This document shows, in pieces, positions 24,446-32,206 of a stretch of DNA of 64,000 bases. Position 1 is the first letter of the stretch, and each line of letters starts with the position of its first letter. Under the pieces are notes generated by a model that did no database searches, was not told the DNA's origin, and worked only from the letters and a program-made list of their open reading frames with translations. This DNA is from Roseomonas sp. GTDB lineage: Bacteria > Pseudomonadota > Alphaproteobacteria > Acetobacterales > Acetobacteraceae. The stretch lies in NCBI GenBank assembly GCA_020249925.1, contig JADCER010000009.1:186001-250000 (forward strand). The letters are read 5' to 3'. The translations under genes were made by a program, and so were the position numbers.

Positions 24446-25417
24446 ATGTCCCTGATATCGGCCGGCAAGGAATATCCTGTTGGTCTTTCCATTGTGGTGC
24501 CGGTCTATCGCGGCGCGGCCACGGTGGGCGCGCTGGTGGAAGCGCTATCGGCGCTGCGCCCCGAAGGCGGGATCGAAATTGTGCTGGTGAATGATGGCAG
24601 CCCGGATAATTCCGGTGATGTCTGCCGTGCCTTGCAGCAAAGCGCGACGGTGCCACTTACCTACATCGAACATGCCCGCAATTTCGGGGAGCATAATGCG
24701 GTGATGACGGGGCTGCGCCATGCGCGCGGTGCTTACGTGATCACCATGGATGATGATTTGCAGAACCCGCCGGAAGAGGTGATCCGGCTTTATGATCATG
24801 CGCGCTTGGGCAATTTCGATGTGGTCTATACGCGCTATGCCGTGAAGGAACATGAAGGCTGGCGCAACCTGGGCAGCGCCTTTGCCAATTGGGTCGCGGA
24901 TCAATTGATGGATAAGCCGAAGGGGCTTTATCTGTCGTCCTTTCGCTGCATGTCGGCCTTGGCGGTTGCCGAGGTGGTGAAATATCGCGGCCCCTATCCG
25001 TATGTGGACGGGCTGCTGATGCAGGTGACGCAGCGGCTTGATTCGATTGAGGTGAAGCACTTCGCGCGCGCTGAGGGGCGTTCCAATTACACCATGCGGC
25101 GCCTCATCCGGCTTTGGATGAATTTGGCGACGAATTTTTCCGTACTGCCTTTGCGGATGGCGATCCTGGCCGGTGTGGGCATGGGTGTGCTGGGGCTGCT
25201 GGCGGCGCTTTATGTGATTATTGAAGGAATGATGGGACACACGCCTTCGGGCTGGGCGTCACTCATGACCGTCACGCTACTGATTGCCGGCGTGCAATTC
25301 CTGATCCTTGGTGTGCTTGGCGAATATGTCGGGCGGTCCTTCATGTCGGCCAATGGCAAGCCGCAAGGCGTGGTGCGCGAGGTTCTGCCGGCGCGTGATG
25401 AGGAGCGCGCGCCATGA
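24446..25417 (+). CDS. family 2 glycosyltransferase, polyprenyl-phosphate type
   Basis: Predicted 323-aa membrane enzyme that likely transfers a sugar from a nucleotide donor to undecaprenyl phosphate. The GT-A domain starts LSIVVPVYRGAATVGALVEA, with LVNDGSPDNSG, EHARNFGEHNAVMTGL and a DXD site in ITMDDDLQNPPEE. Two C-terminal helices (about residues 235-260 and 270-295) anchor it, as in ArnC/GtrB proteins, and LGEYVGRSF is the usual end. It overlaps the following small permease gene by ATGA. The sugar is not predictable. Confidence 0.92.
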   Translation: MSLISAGKEYPVGLSIVVPVYRGAATVGALVEALSALRPEGGIEIVLVNDGSPDNSGDVCRALQQSATVPLTYIEHARNFGEHNAVMTGLRHARGAYVITMDDDLQNPPEEVIRLYDHARLGNFDVVYTRYAVKEHEGWRNLGSAFANWVADQLMDKPKGLYLSSFRCMSALAVAEVVKYRGPYPYVDGLLMQVTQRLDSIEVKHFARAEGRSNYTMRRLIRLWMNLATNFSVLPLRMAILAGVGMGVLGLLAALYVIIEGMMGHTPSGWASLMTVTLLIAGVQFLILGVLGEYVGRSFMSANGKPQGVVREVLPARDEERAP

Positions 25418-25764
25418 CGATCTATTGGCTGGCGCTGGCGGCGGCGATTTCGACATCGCTGATCGGGCAGGTCCTGTTGAAATCCGGCGCGGCGAGTTCT
25501 GTCGCTTCCGAGGGCGGGTTTTTCGATCAGCTCTTTCGCCTGCCGACTATGGTGGGGCTGGTGTGTTATGGCGGCGCGGCGCTGCTTTACATCATCGCGC
25601 TCCGCCGCATTCCAATGAGCGTGGCGCTGCCCTGCACTGCGGCATCCTATATCGCCATTGCCGTGATTGGCTGGGCTGTGTTTGGCGAAACCTTGGGCGT
25701 GCAGAAAATCGCTGCCATTGCATTGATTGCCGCTGGCGTGGCGCTGCTGGCGACCACAGCGTGA
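25414..25764 (+). CDS. small four-helix EamA/SMR-like permease
   Basis: Predicted 116-aa inner-membrane protein with four helices. It begins MTIYWLALAAAISTSLIGQV and ends with WAVFGETLGVQKIAAIALIA, characteristic of ArnE/ArnF and half-size drug/metabolite transporters. Directly coupled to the GT2 gene (ATGA overlap), it may flip the polyprenyl-linked sugar made by that enzyme. The next gene overlaps its stop by GTGA. It could alternatively be a small multidrug exporter. Confidence 0.85.
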   Translation: MTIYWLALAAAISTSLIGQVLLKSGAASSVASEGGFFDQLFRLPTMVGLVCYGGAALLYIIALRRIPMSVALPCTAASYIAIAVIGWAVFGETLGVQKIAAIALIAAGVALLATTA

Positions 25765-26162
25765 AGGCGGCGCTTGGCTTGTTATTGTTGTTGGCGGGCT
25801 GCGCCACGGTGCCGCCATCCTGCCCCGTCGGCGCAGGGCCGGCGACGATTGCGGAAGCCTATTTCGGGCGAAATGTGCGGGGCCGTGCGCCAGTGACGCA
25901 AGCCGAATGGGCGCGCTTCATGGAAGAAGTGGTCACCCCCGCCTTCCCCGATGGCCTGACCGTGCTGGATGGCGTTGGGCAATGGCGCAATGCAGCCGGG
26001 CGGATCAGCCGCGAAGACAGCAAGGTGCTGCTGCTGGTGCTGCCCGGGCAGGATCCGGCGGCGGCTTCCGCGCGGCTTGCCGCGGTGACCGCGGCCTGGA
26101 AGGCGCGCTTTGCGCAGGAATCGGTGCTGACGGTATTTCGCGCGGGCTGCGCGGGGTTTTGA
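25761..26162 (+). CDS. DUF3574 lipoprotein
   Basis: Predicted 133-aa lipoprotein starting with GTG inside a GTGA overlap with the small permease. MKAALGLLLLLAGCATVPPS gives a signal and lipobox LAGC. The mature part contains VTQAEWARFMEEVVTPAFPD, GLTVLDGVGQWRNAAG and REDSKVLLLVLPGQD, the signature of DUF3574 proteins. These are small secreted proteins of unknown role. It ends the series of methyltransferase, glycosyltransferase, permease and lipoprotein genes. Confidence 0.85.
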   Translation: MKAALGLLLLLAGCATVPPSCPVGAGPATIAEAYFGRNVRGRAPVTQAEWARFMEEVVTPAFPDGLTVLDGVGQWRNAAGRISREDSKVLLLVLPGQDPAAASARLAAVTAAWKARFAQESVLTVFRAGCAGF

Positions 26163-26255
26163 TTGGCGCAGAAACTGTTCGGATAGTGGAATAAAAACCA
26201 CAATCACCCGGTGCGCGGCGTGGCGCTTGGCGACGAAATTTCATGCCCGATATCG

Positions 26256-26261
26256 TATAAT
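26256..26261 (+). promoter_or_regulatory. candidate -10 promoter element for the SDR gene
   Basis: TATAAT lies 65 bases before the SDR start in otherwise GC-rich DNA. The best -35-like hexamer is weak (GACGAA at 26232-26237, spacing 18). Assignment is by sequence only. Confidence 0.4.
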
Positions 26262-26326
26262 GCGTGCCCCCCTTTCCACCTGTTTCCTTCAGGTGCACTC
26301 TTTCAAGCAAAAGGAGTGGCCCAGCC

Positions 26327-27163
26327 ATGCAAGACAATACCCGCCTGACCGGCAAGGTCGCCATCGTCACCGGCGCTGGTTCGCGCAATCCTGGTGCCGG
26401 CGCCACCACCATCGGTAATGGCCGCGCCATTGCGGTGCTGATGGCCGCCCGTGGCGCCAAGGTGCTGCTGCTGGATGTGGACCGTGCTGCCTTGGAAGAA
26501 ACCGCGCGTCTGATTGCTGCAGAAGGTGGCGTCTGCGCGCTGGCCGAGGCGGATGTCTCAAAGGCCGATGATTGCGCGGCGGTTGTCGCGGAAGCGATCA
26601 GGCTTTGGGGGCGCGTGGATATTCTGGTGAATAATGTCGGCATTAGCGGCCCGACCGGCAATGCAGAGGGTGTTGATCCTGATGCCTGGGATTACGCCAT
26701 GCAGGTTAATGTGAAATCCGTCATGCTGATGGCGAAATATGCCGTACCGGAGATGCGCAAATCGGGCGGCGGCGCGATTGTGAATCTTTCCTCGGTAGCT
26801 GGCCTTCGCGCGGGGCATCCGGGCCTGCTCTATGCCACCACCAAGGGGGCCATTGTGCAAATGACGCGCGCCATGGCCGGGCATCACGGGGCCGACAATA
26901 TCCGTGTCAATGCCGTAGCACCTGGCTATGTCTATACGCCCATGGTGGCATCGCGCGGCATGACCGAAGAACTGCGCCAGCAGCGCGCCCAATCGGGCAT
27001 GTTGAAGTTTGAAGGCAGCGCCTGGGATGTTGCGGAAGCCGCGTGCTTTTTGGCATCACCTGCCGCCCGCTGGATTACGGGTGTGACGCTGCCCGTTGAT
27101 GCCGGGCGTTCAGCGGGCAATGCCGCCGGGGCATCGCCCAAGCCGGCGGGAGCGCTGCGTTAG
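26327..27163 (+). CDS. SDR family oxidoreductase
   Basis: Predicted 278-aa short-chain dehydrogenase/reductase. The start at 26327 follows AAAGGAG. The nucleotide-binding loop is unusual: VTGAGSRNPGAGATTIGNG carries an insert between TGAG and the last glycines. DVD at 50-52 suggests NAD preference. Catalytic residues: Ser in NLSSVAGL (155-156), Tyr169 and Lys173 in LLYATTKGA. NNVGISG and the C-terminal WITGVTLPVDAGRS are standard. The substrate is not predictable. It converges with the serine protease gene, with stops overlapping by 4 bases. Confidence 0.92.
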   Translation: MQDNTRLTGKVAIVTGAGSRNPGAGATTIGNGRAIAVLMAARGAKVLLLDVDRAALEETARLIAAEGGVCALAEADVSKADDCAAVVAEAIRLWGRVDILVNNVGISGPTGNAEGVDPDAWDYAMQVNVKSVMLMAKYAVPEMRKSGGGAIVNLSSVAGLRAGHPGLLYATTKGAIVQMTRAMAGHHGADNIRVNAVAPGYVYTPMVASRGMTEELRQQRAQSGMLKFEGSAWDVAEAACFLASPAARWITGVTLPVDAGRSAGNAAGASPKPAGALR

Positions 27164-27852
27164 GGAGAAGGGATAACGAGCGCCGGTACGGCAAGTCCTC
27201 CGGCACGGCCAAGAATTCCCTTGCTCTGCACACCAATGATGGCGAAGCCGCCATCGGCGCCGCGCAGCAGCAAGGGCCCGCCGGAAGAACCCGTGGTGCC
27301 AGCGCAATCATGCGCGAGCATCACGCCTTCCCCATCAACCCGGCGCAATCCCAAATAGCGGCAGGCCGGGTCCACCAGCAGGGCGCCGGGCGCATCACGC
27401 TGAAAGCCGGGCAGGGCGAGGATGCTGCGCTCTGGCGGTGTTTCACGGAGCATGGGCAAGACCCGGCCAGCGCCAATCGGCGCATCCAGCGAAACCAATG
27501 CCCAATCGGAAGCCCAGGGTGCTTCCCGTACCGGATCAAAACCGGCACCAACGCGCAGCGCCACACCGCGCGCTTCGGCCCCGCCGATGGAAACGCGAAT
27601 CCGCGCGGGTGGCAGCAGCGCCGTGCCTGGTTCATCCTTCAGGCAATGCGCGGCCGTCAGCACGATTGCGGGTGCCACCATCGCCCCGGTGCAAAGCCCG
27701 GCACCTTCGGCTTCAATCAGGGCCACTGCATGCCAGGGCGGATGCGCTGCCGGCGCGGGCAGGCGCGGATCGGGCCCAGGATTCATCCCCGCAATCTGCG
27801 CCAAGGCTGGCCCCGCCAGACAGAGCAGCAGTAACGTGAGGATCAGCCGCAT
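27160..27852 (-). CDS. secreted trypsin-like serine protease
   Basis: Predicted 230-aa exported S1-family peptidase. Signal peptide MRLILTLLLLCLAGPALAQ. The triad is visible: His69 in LTAAHC, Asp116 in ASDWALV, Ser190 in GTTGSSGGPLL. Cysteines in GAGLCTGAMV and TAAHCL are placed to form the usual His-loop disulfide; another pair is in DPACRY and HDCAG. It overlaps the end of the sirtuin gene by 10 bases and so is translationally coupled with a cytoplasmic deacylase, an odd pairing. The target is unknown. Confidence 0.9.
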   Translation of the reverse strand: MRLILTLLLLCLAGPALAQIAGMNPGPDPRLPAPAAHPPWHAVALIEAEGAGLCTGAMVAPAIVLTAAHCLKDEPGTALLPPARIRVSIGGAEARGVALRVGAGFDPVREAPWASDWALVSLDAPIGAGRVLPMLRETPPERSILALPGFQRDAPGALLVDPACRYLGLRRVDGEGVMLAHDCAGTTGSSGGPLLLRGADGGFAIIGVQSKGILGRAGGLAVPALVIPSP

Positions 27853-28550
27853 GAAGCGAGCAAACGCTCCACAAATTTCGGCACGATCTCAGTGGCGGGG
27901 CCGTGCAGCGCCTCATGGAAAAGCGCCGTGCCTTCAGTTTCTTCAAGGTTCAATTCCATGCAGCGCGCATGCCGCCGCACTGCCTGCACAAAACCAGCCG
28001 CGGGATAAACCTGGCCCGAGGTACCGATGGCAACAAAGACTCCGCAAGCATTCAAGGCGGCTTCGATACGTTCCATCTCCAGCGGGATTTCGCCAAACCA
28101 GACAACATGGGGCCGCAGCCGCCCTGGTGCATCACAGGCCGGGCAGGCGGCATGCGCGGTGATGTCATCTTCCCAAACACTCACAGCATGACAGGCAAGG
28201 CAGCGCGCCTTCAGCAATTCGCCATGCATGGGAATGACATTGCGCGATCCTGCACGGGGATGCAGGCCATCTATGTTCTGTGTGATCAGCGTCACTGGCG
28301 CGGGCCAAGCCGCTTCAAGCCGTGCCAGGGCATGATGTGCTGCGTTTGGCTGAATGGCGGGATCACGCAACTGCGCGCGCCGCGCATTGTAAAACCCCTG
28401 CACCAGATCAGGATTGCGCGCGAAGGCTTGCGGCGTTGCCACATCCTCAATCCTATGGCGCGCCCAGATGCCATCGGCATCGCGAAAGGTAGCCAGGCCG
28501 GATTCGCGGGAAATCCCCGCCCCGGTCAGAATCACAATCGGGGGCGCCAT
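27843..28550 (-). CDS. cobB: NAD-dependent protein deacylase (Sir2/CobB)
   Basis: Predicted 235-aa sirtuin. NAD-binding GAGIS (10-14) and FRDADG, TQNIDGLH with HPRAGS, and the catalytic His in IPMHGEL. A zinc site is formed by CLAC and CPAC. Tyr54 and Arg57 in YNARR match the Y-x-x-R pair that lets class III sirtuins such as E. coli CobB and SIRT5 remove succinyl groups, so a desuccinylase/deacetylase role is likely. The ATG overlaps the stop of a small upstream peptide gene (TGATG). Confidence 0.93.
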   Translation of the reverse strand: MAPPIVILTGAGISRESGLATFRDADGIWARHRIEDVATPQAFARNPDLVQGFYNARRAQLRDPAIQPNAAHHALARLEAAWPAPVTLITQNIDGLHPRAGSRNVIPMHGELLKARCLACHAVSVWEDDITAHAACPACDAPGRLRPHVVWFGEIPLEMERIEAALNACGVFVAIGTSGQVYPAAGFVQAVRRHARCMELNLEETEGTALFHEALHGPATEIVPKFVERLLASCG

Positions 28551-28708
28551 CAGCTTGTGGGTGGCGCTGGTGGAGAGCAGCTTTGCGGCGGGCGCGGAAA
28601 GGGCTGGTCCGGCCGCGGCGGCGCCGGGTTTTCGCTTTGCTGAGGCGCGGAGAATACCGGCGCCTCAAGGCAGGGACCAAATGCAAGCAGGGCGAGCATG
28701 ATCAGCAT
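28550..28708 (-). CDS. small proline-rich secreted peptide (52 aa)
   Basis: A 52-codon frame with a strong ribosome site (GAGGAGG, 5 bases before ATG 28706-28708) that ends in a TGATG overlap with cobB. It starts MLIMLALLAFGPCLEAPVFS, a short hydrophobic export-like segment, followed by a tail rich in Pro/Gln/Ser (ENPAPPRPDQPFPRPPQSCS). Ribosome site and coupling argue that it is translated. Function unknown; it could be a secreted peptide, a membrane microprotein, or a leader for cobB. Confidence 0.55.
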   Translation of the reverse strand: MLIMLALLAFGPCLEAPVFSAPQQSENPAPPRPDQPFPRPPQSCSPPAPPTS

Positions 28709-28721
28709 GGTAGCCTCCTCG

Positions 28722-28823
28722 GAGCATTTTCAAGCCAAGTGGAATCACTTGGCGACTCGGAAAATGCGACCAAACAAAGGTTTAGAGCGCAGCCCGTGAA
28801 CGAACGTGAACGGGCTACGCTCA
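28722..28823. repeat. dispersed two-hairpin repeat, copy 1
   Basis: Hairpin 1: GCATTTTC (28724-28731) with GAAAATGC (28760-28767), containing an inner stem CCAAGTG/CACTTGG. Hairpin 2: GAGCGcAGCCCGT (28785-28797) with ACGGGCTaCGCTC (28810-28822). The first 68 bases match copy 2 (60704-60771) with three differences, while the second hairpin keeps its shape but differs in sequence. It lies between the small peptide gene (start 28708) and the restriction enzyme 3' end. Confidence 0.85.
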
Positions 28824-28889
28824 AGGACAGTTGCCGCGACTATGCAGCGCCGATGCCGCATTGGGCAAGAAATTCCCGCCATGGCGCCA

Positions 28890-31800
28890 TTAAGTGGTTC
28901 GCAGCGTCATGGTTATTGTTTTCATGATCCGGTCCGTCTCGGCCAGGATTTTCAGGATGCGCTGATAATGTTTGACGTCATCGAAGCTGAGCGCCCGGCC
29001 CTTGCGGTCTTTCAACCATTTCTGGGCGGGCTGGTAGCCGCCGATATAAAAGTCCCATGAGATTTTGGGCGCGGCATCAAAATACTGCGTCTTGTTGATC
29101 CAGACCTTGCCATCGCGGAAATCCGGCTTGTCCACCAGATTGTCGCCTTCACCCATGAAGGGATAGGGGGTGGGGCCGATGGTGGCGGGGTCCATCAAAT
29201 GGAGTTTGCGGAGTTGTGTGCCTTTGGCGGAGATATCCCAGAATTCATCCGGGCTGGCGGGCCAGGGGATACGGGGGAAGTCAATTTTCAGGAATTCCGT
29301 ATAGGTTGCGCGATAGGCGGGGCAATGCAGTACGCCATAGATATAGTCGAAGACCTGGACTTCATCAGGGGTACCGTGGCTGGGGTGTGCGGCCAGCTTT
29401 TGCAGCTTGGCGTAGAGTTTGGGATTAAAATTGATTCGCCGTGACTGATCAATATTGTCGTATTGGTATAAGGGAAAATTTACATTTCCCTCCCTTGTTT
29501 TGTTAGATATCAGGCAACTTTCTGCGGGAAGATGGGTAACAAAGACATGGCGATAGCCAATGAATGAGATTTGCCTTGGGATGGTGAGAGTTAAATTATC
29601 GCGGTCAGTGATGTGTGAATTGAAATCCGGTCGCGGATAATCCATCGCAACTTCGCTGAGAATTGCCCACCTGTTATCAAAAGGTCGGTAGGCGCAAAGC
29701 TTGATCAAAGCATCATCCCGGCGTTCTTTGGCTTTTTTTCGCGCACTCATTACCTTCCAATCACGGTTATCCTTAACCGAGAATTGCTGGGCCAACTCTT
29801 GATCAGAAATCTTATCGTTACGCATCACATCTAGACGAGATTGGAGAACCGATTTCTCTATATCTATTGAAAAACTGTCACGATGACTTTGAAATCCTAA
29901 TGTGCTAATAGGCATGAAATCACGAATCAAAAAACCTTCATCATATTGACCTTGAATCTTGAAGTCTCGTCTCACCAGCGGATATTGAGGCGCAGAGCTT
30001 GCCAGCGTCTGAAATATTGGGGCAGTCAAGCCCGCCTCTACCAACACCTCATATTTTACCTTGCGTTCTCCCCACAAGTCGCCGTGCATGACTTCCGCCA
30101 GCCCTTTACGCTTACCCTTGCGTTTCACGGCGATGATAATCGAAACACCCTGCTGAATATCGAACACGTTCTTGTCGGGCATCCCGGCAGGCGTGACCTC
30201 TTTTTTCTTCGCGTTACCGTGCAGGTCAAGCACATAAATCTTGTCAAAGGTATTCAATAGGTGCCAGCGCATACCGCGAAATGTCGGGTTGTCCAGATAG
30301 CCGTGATTGGTGATGAAGCCGAGCACGCCTTCACCATTCTTTTCGATAAGGTGTGATGATAGGCGGATGAATTTGACATAAAGATCATTGATCCATTTCG
30401 GGTTACGCTCTTTCAGCTTTTCGTGCCCACCCGGTTCCTTCTTATAATCATCCATCAGGGTACCCAGCCAACCCTCGGATACGCCGCCCTCCCCCAGATA
30501 AGGCGGGTTACCAATCACGCACATGATGGGCGTATCGCGCTTGATGCTATTGGCCCCCTTCGCCTCACGCGAAAGCCACTGCGTGAAGGGCAGGGTCTGG
30601 TTCACCGGTTCCCCTTCTTCCAGGCTATTCGTCAAATAAACCGAAAGGCGCGGCGGGTTGCCCGTGGGCTTATAGCCCAATTCGGTTAGGATCATATCCA
30701 GCTTCATGTGACACATGGCGTAAGACGCCATCAGCAATTCAAATCCATGCAACCGCGGAATCAGATCAGCCTCAATATACCCAGACCACATGCCGGGGGC
30801 GACACCCTTCACCTTGGGCGCGATTTGCTTGATGACTTCGGCCAGGAAGGTACCAGTGCCGGTAGCGGGGTCAAGGATTTGAACGCGATGCACTTCCTTA
30901 CGGTTGATAATCGGCTTGCCCTTCTTGTCGGTCTGGCCGCTATCCCAGGCAATTGTGACCTTGGATGTATCGGCAAAGCCATCGGGCAGGCCGAATTCGG
31001 TTTGCAGCACTTCATCTACGGCGCGGACGATAAAATTCACTACGGGTTCGGGCGTATACCAAACGCCGCGCGCCTTGCGCTTGGCGGGGTTATAGGCGGC
31101 AAGGAAGGTTTCATAGAAATGCAGGAATGGGTCATTCTGGCCGGTCAATTTGCCGAAGCCGCGCATGATGCTGGCAATATCAGAGGCTTGAAAAACCCGC
31201 GCCAGATCGTCAATGATCCAGGCGATCCGGTCATCAAGGTCATGGCCGGCAACATAGCCGAATAATGCGCGCAGGAAGGGGTTCGACTTCGGCAGAAGCT
31301 CCAGCGCTTCTTGCCGGCTGAAGGTGTCAAGCGTTGCATCATGCAACCGCGCCGCAAACATGCCATAGGCGATGGTTTCGGCGTAGATATCGGCAAAATC
31401 CTCCGGCGTAATGTCGTGGATCAGGTGTTCCTTGAAAGCGTGATACTGCGCGGCAAGTTCGGTCTGGAAATCCGCGTCTTCGCGCAGCGTCCTGCGCAGC
31501 ACATCCTTGATCAGATTGGCCTTGCCGGCCATCCTTGCGGCAAGTTCCTTGGGCGAGGTGATGGATTGAGGTCTCTGCGCTATGAAGTCTCGCAGTAGAT
31601 TTTCAAGCGCTGCATATTGATCAGGGCGCGGCTGGATGCCCATCAAAAAATCAGCGATGGTCACGGATGCCAGAAGCGCGCCGTCACGGTAGAAATCCCA
31701 CTCAAGCCCATTCGAATAGATCAGGTTGGGCAGCGCCGCACGATAGCGTTCCTGTTGTTCCTTGTTATTGTCCTTCATGCTGCGGATCGAAACGGGTAAA

Positions 31801-32009
31801 TCCTTGGCTTCCAGATGCCCAATTACGATCTCACCGTGGGAGACAATGAAGTCGGGTGCGCCGCAGCGGATGCGCCTTGGCTCATTCAATGCTGTGACGC
31901 CAAGATCGGCAAATAGGCGTTCGAAGGCCGATCTGTAGGAATGTTCCGTTGCGTTGCCTGTCGCGTGAATGGCCTTAACCCGAGCAACAAATTCTGAGAC
32001 AATCGTCAT
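28890..32009 (-). CDS. single-chain restriction-modification enzyme (type IIG / type ISP-like, no helicase)
   Basis: Predicted 1039-aa enzyme that would both methylate adenine and cut DNA. The N-terminal region has a PD-(D/E)XK-like nuclease site: GAPDFIV, then GHLEAKDL (about 50-72). A helical linker follows to about 330. The N6-adenine methylase has motif I in ILDPATGTGTFLAEV (about 375) and catalytic CVIGNPPYLGEGG (about 500). The C-terminal half resembles type ISP specificity domains (YRPFDNRWAI, then FVTHLPAESCLISN and NFPLYQY). Type ISP enzymes also carry a helicase, missing here. About 29440-30060 is clearly AT-richer than the neighbours. Start: ATG 32009, or TTG 32024. Confidence 0.88.
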   Translation of the reverse strand: MTIVSEFVARVKAIHATGNATEHSYRSAFERLFADLGVTALNEPRRIRCGAPDFIVSHGEIVIGHLEAKDLPVSIRSMKDNNKEQQERYRAALPNLIYSNGLEWDFYRDGALLASVTIADFLMGIQPRPDQYAALENLLRDFIAQRPQSITSPKELAARMAGKANLIKDVLRRTLREDADFQTELAAQYHAFKEHLIHDITPEDFADIYAETIAYGMFAARLHDATLDTFSRQEALELLPKSNPFLRALFGYVAGHDLDDRIAWIIDDLARVFQASDIASIMRGFGKLTGQNDPFLHFYETFLAAYNPAKRKARGVWYTPEPVVNFIVRAVDEVLQTEFGLPDGFADTSKVTIAWDSGQTDKKGKPIINRKEVHRVQILDPATGTGTFLAEVIKQIAPKVKGVAPGMWSGYIEADLIPRLHGFELLMASYAMCHMKLDMILTELGYKPTGNPPRLSVYLTNSLEEGEPVNQTLPFTQWLSREAKGANSIKRDTPIMCVIGNPPYLGEGGVSEGWLGTLMDDYKKEPGGHEKLKERNPKWINDLYVKFIRLSSHLIEKNGEGVLGFITNHGYLDNPTFRGMRWHLLNTFDKIYVLDLHGNAKKKEVTPAGMPDKNVFDIQQGVSIIIAVKRKGKRKGLAEVMHGDLWGERKVKYEVLVEAGLTAPIFQTLASSAPQYPLVRRDFKIQGQYDEGFLIRDFMPISTLGFQSHRDSFSIDIEKSVLQSRLDVMRNDKISDQELAQQFSVKDNRDWKVMSARKKAKERRDDALIKLCAYRPFDNRWAILSEVAMDYPRPDFNSHITDRDNLTLTIPRQISFIGYRHVFVTHLPAESCLISNKTREGNVNFPLYQYDNIDQSRRINFNPKLYAKLQKLAAHPSHGTPDEVQVFDYIYGVLHCPAYRATYTEFLKIDFPRIPWPASPDEFWDISAKGTQLRKLHLMDPATIGPTPYPFMGEGDNLVDKPDFRDGKVWINKTQYFDAAPKISWDFYIGGYQPAQKWLKDRKGRALSFDDVKHYQRILKILAETDRIMKTITMTLRTT

Positions 32010-32206
32010 CCGGTCACGTCCCAACAGCGGTTGATCTTGATTTCTGATTACCCGGCGAAGTCAAACCACAGAGGTCTTCTCGATTCAAATAGCGGCGCCG
32101 CGCGCTGCTGACAACGGTTTTGAAACTGGCCTTCGGCGGCAAAGCGGGCTTGCAGTTCGGCGCTTTCTCAGGGAGTGTATCGCCAGAAGCAGCGGAGAAA
32201 CAGCGC

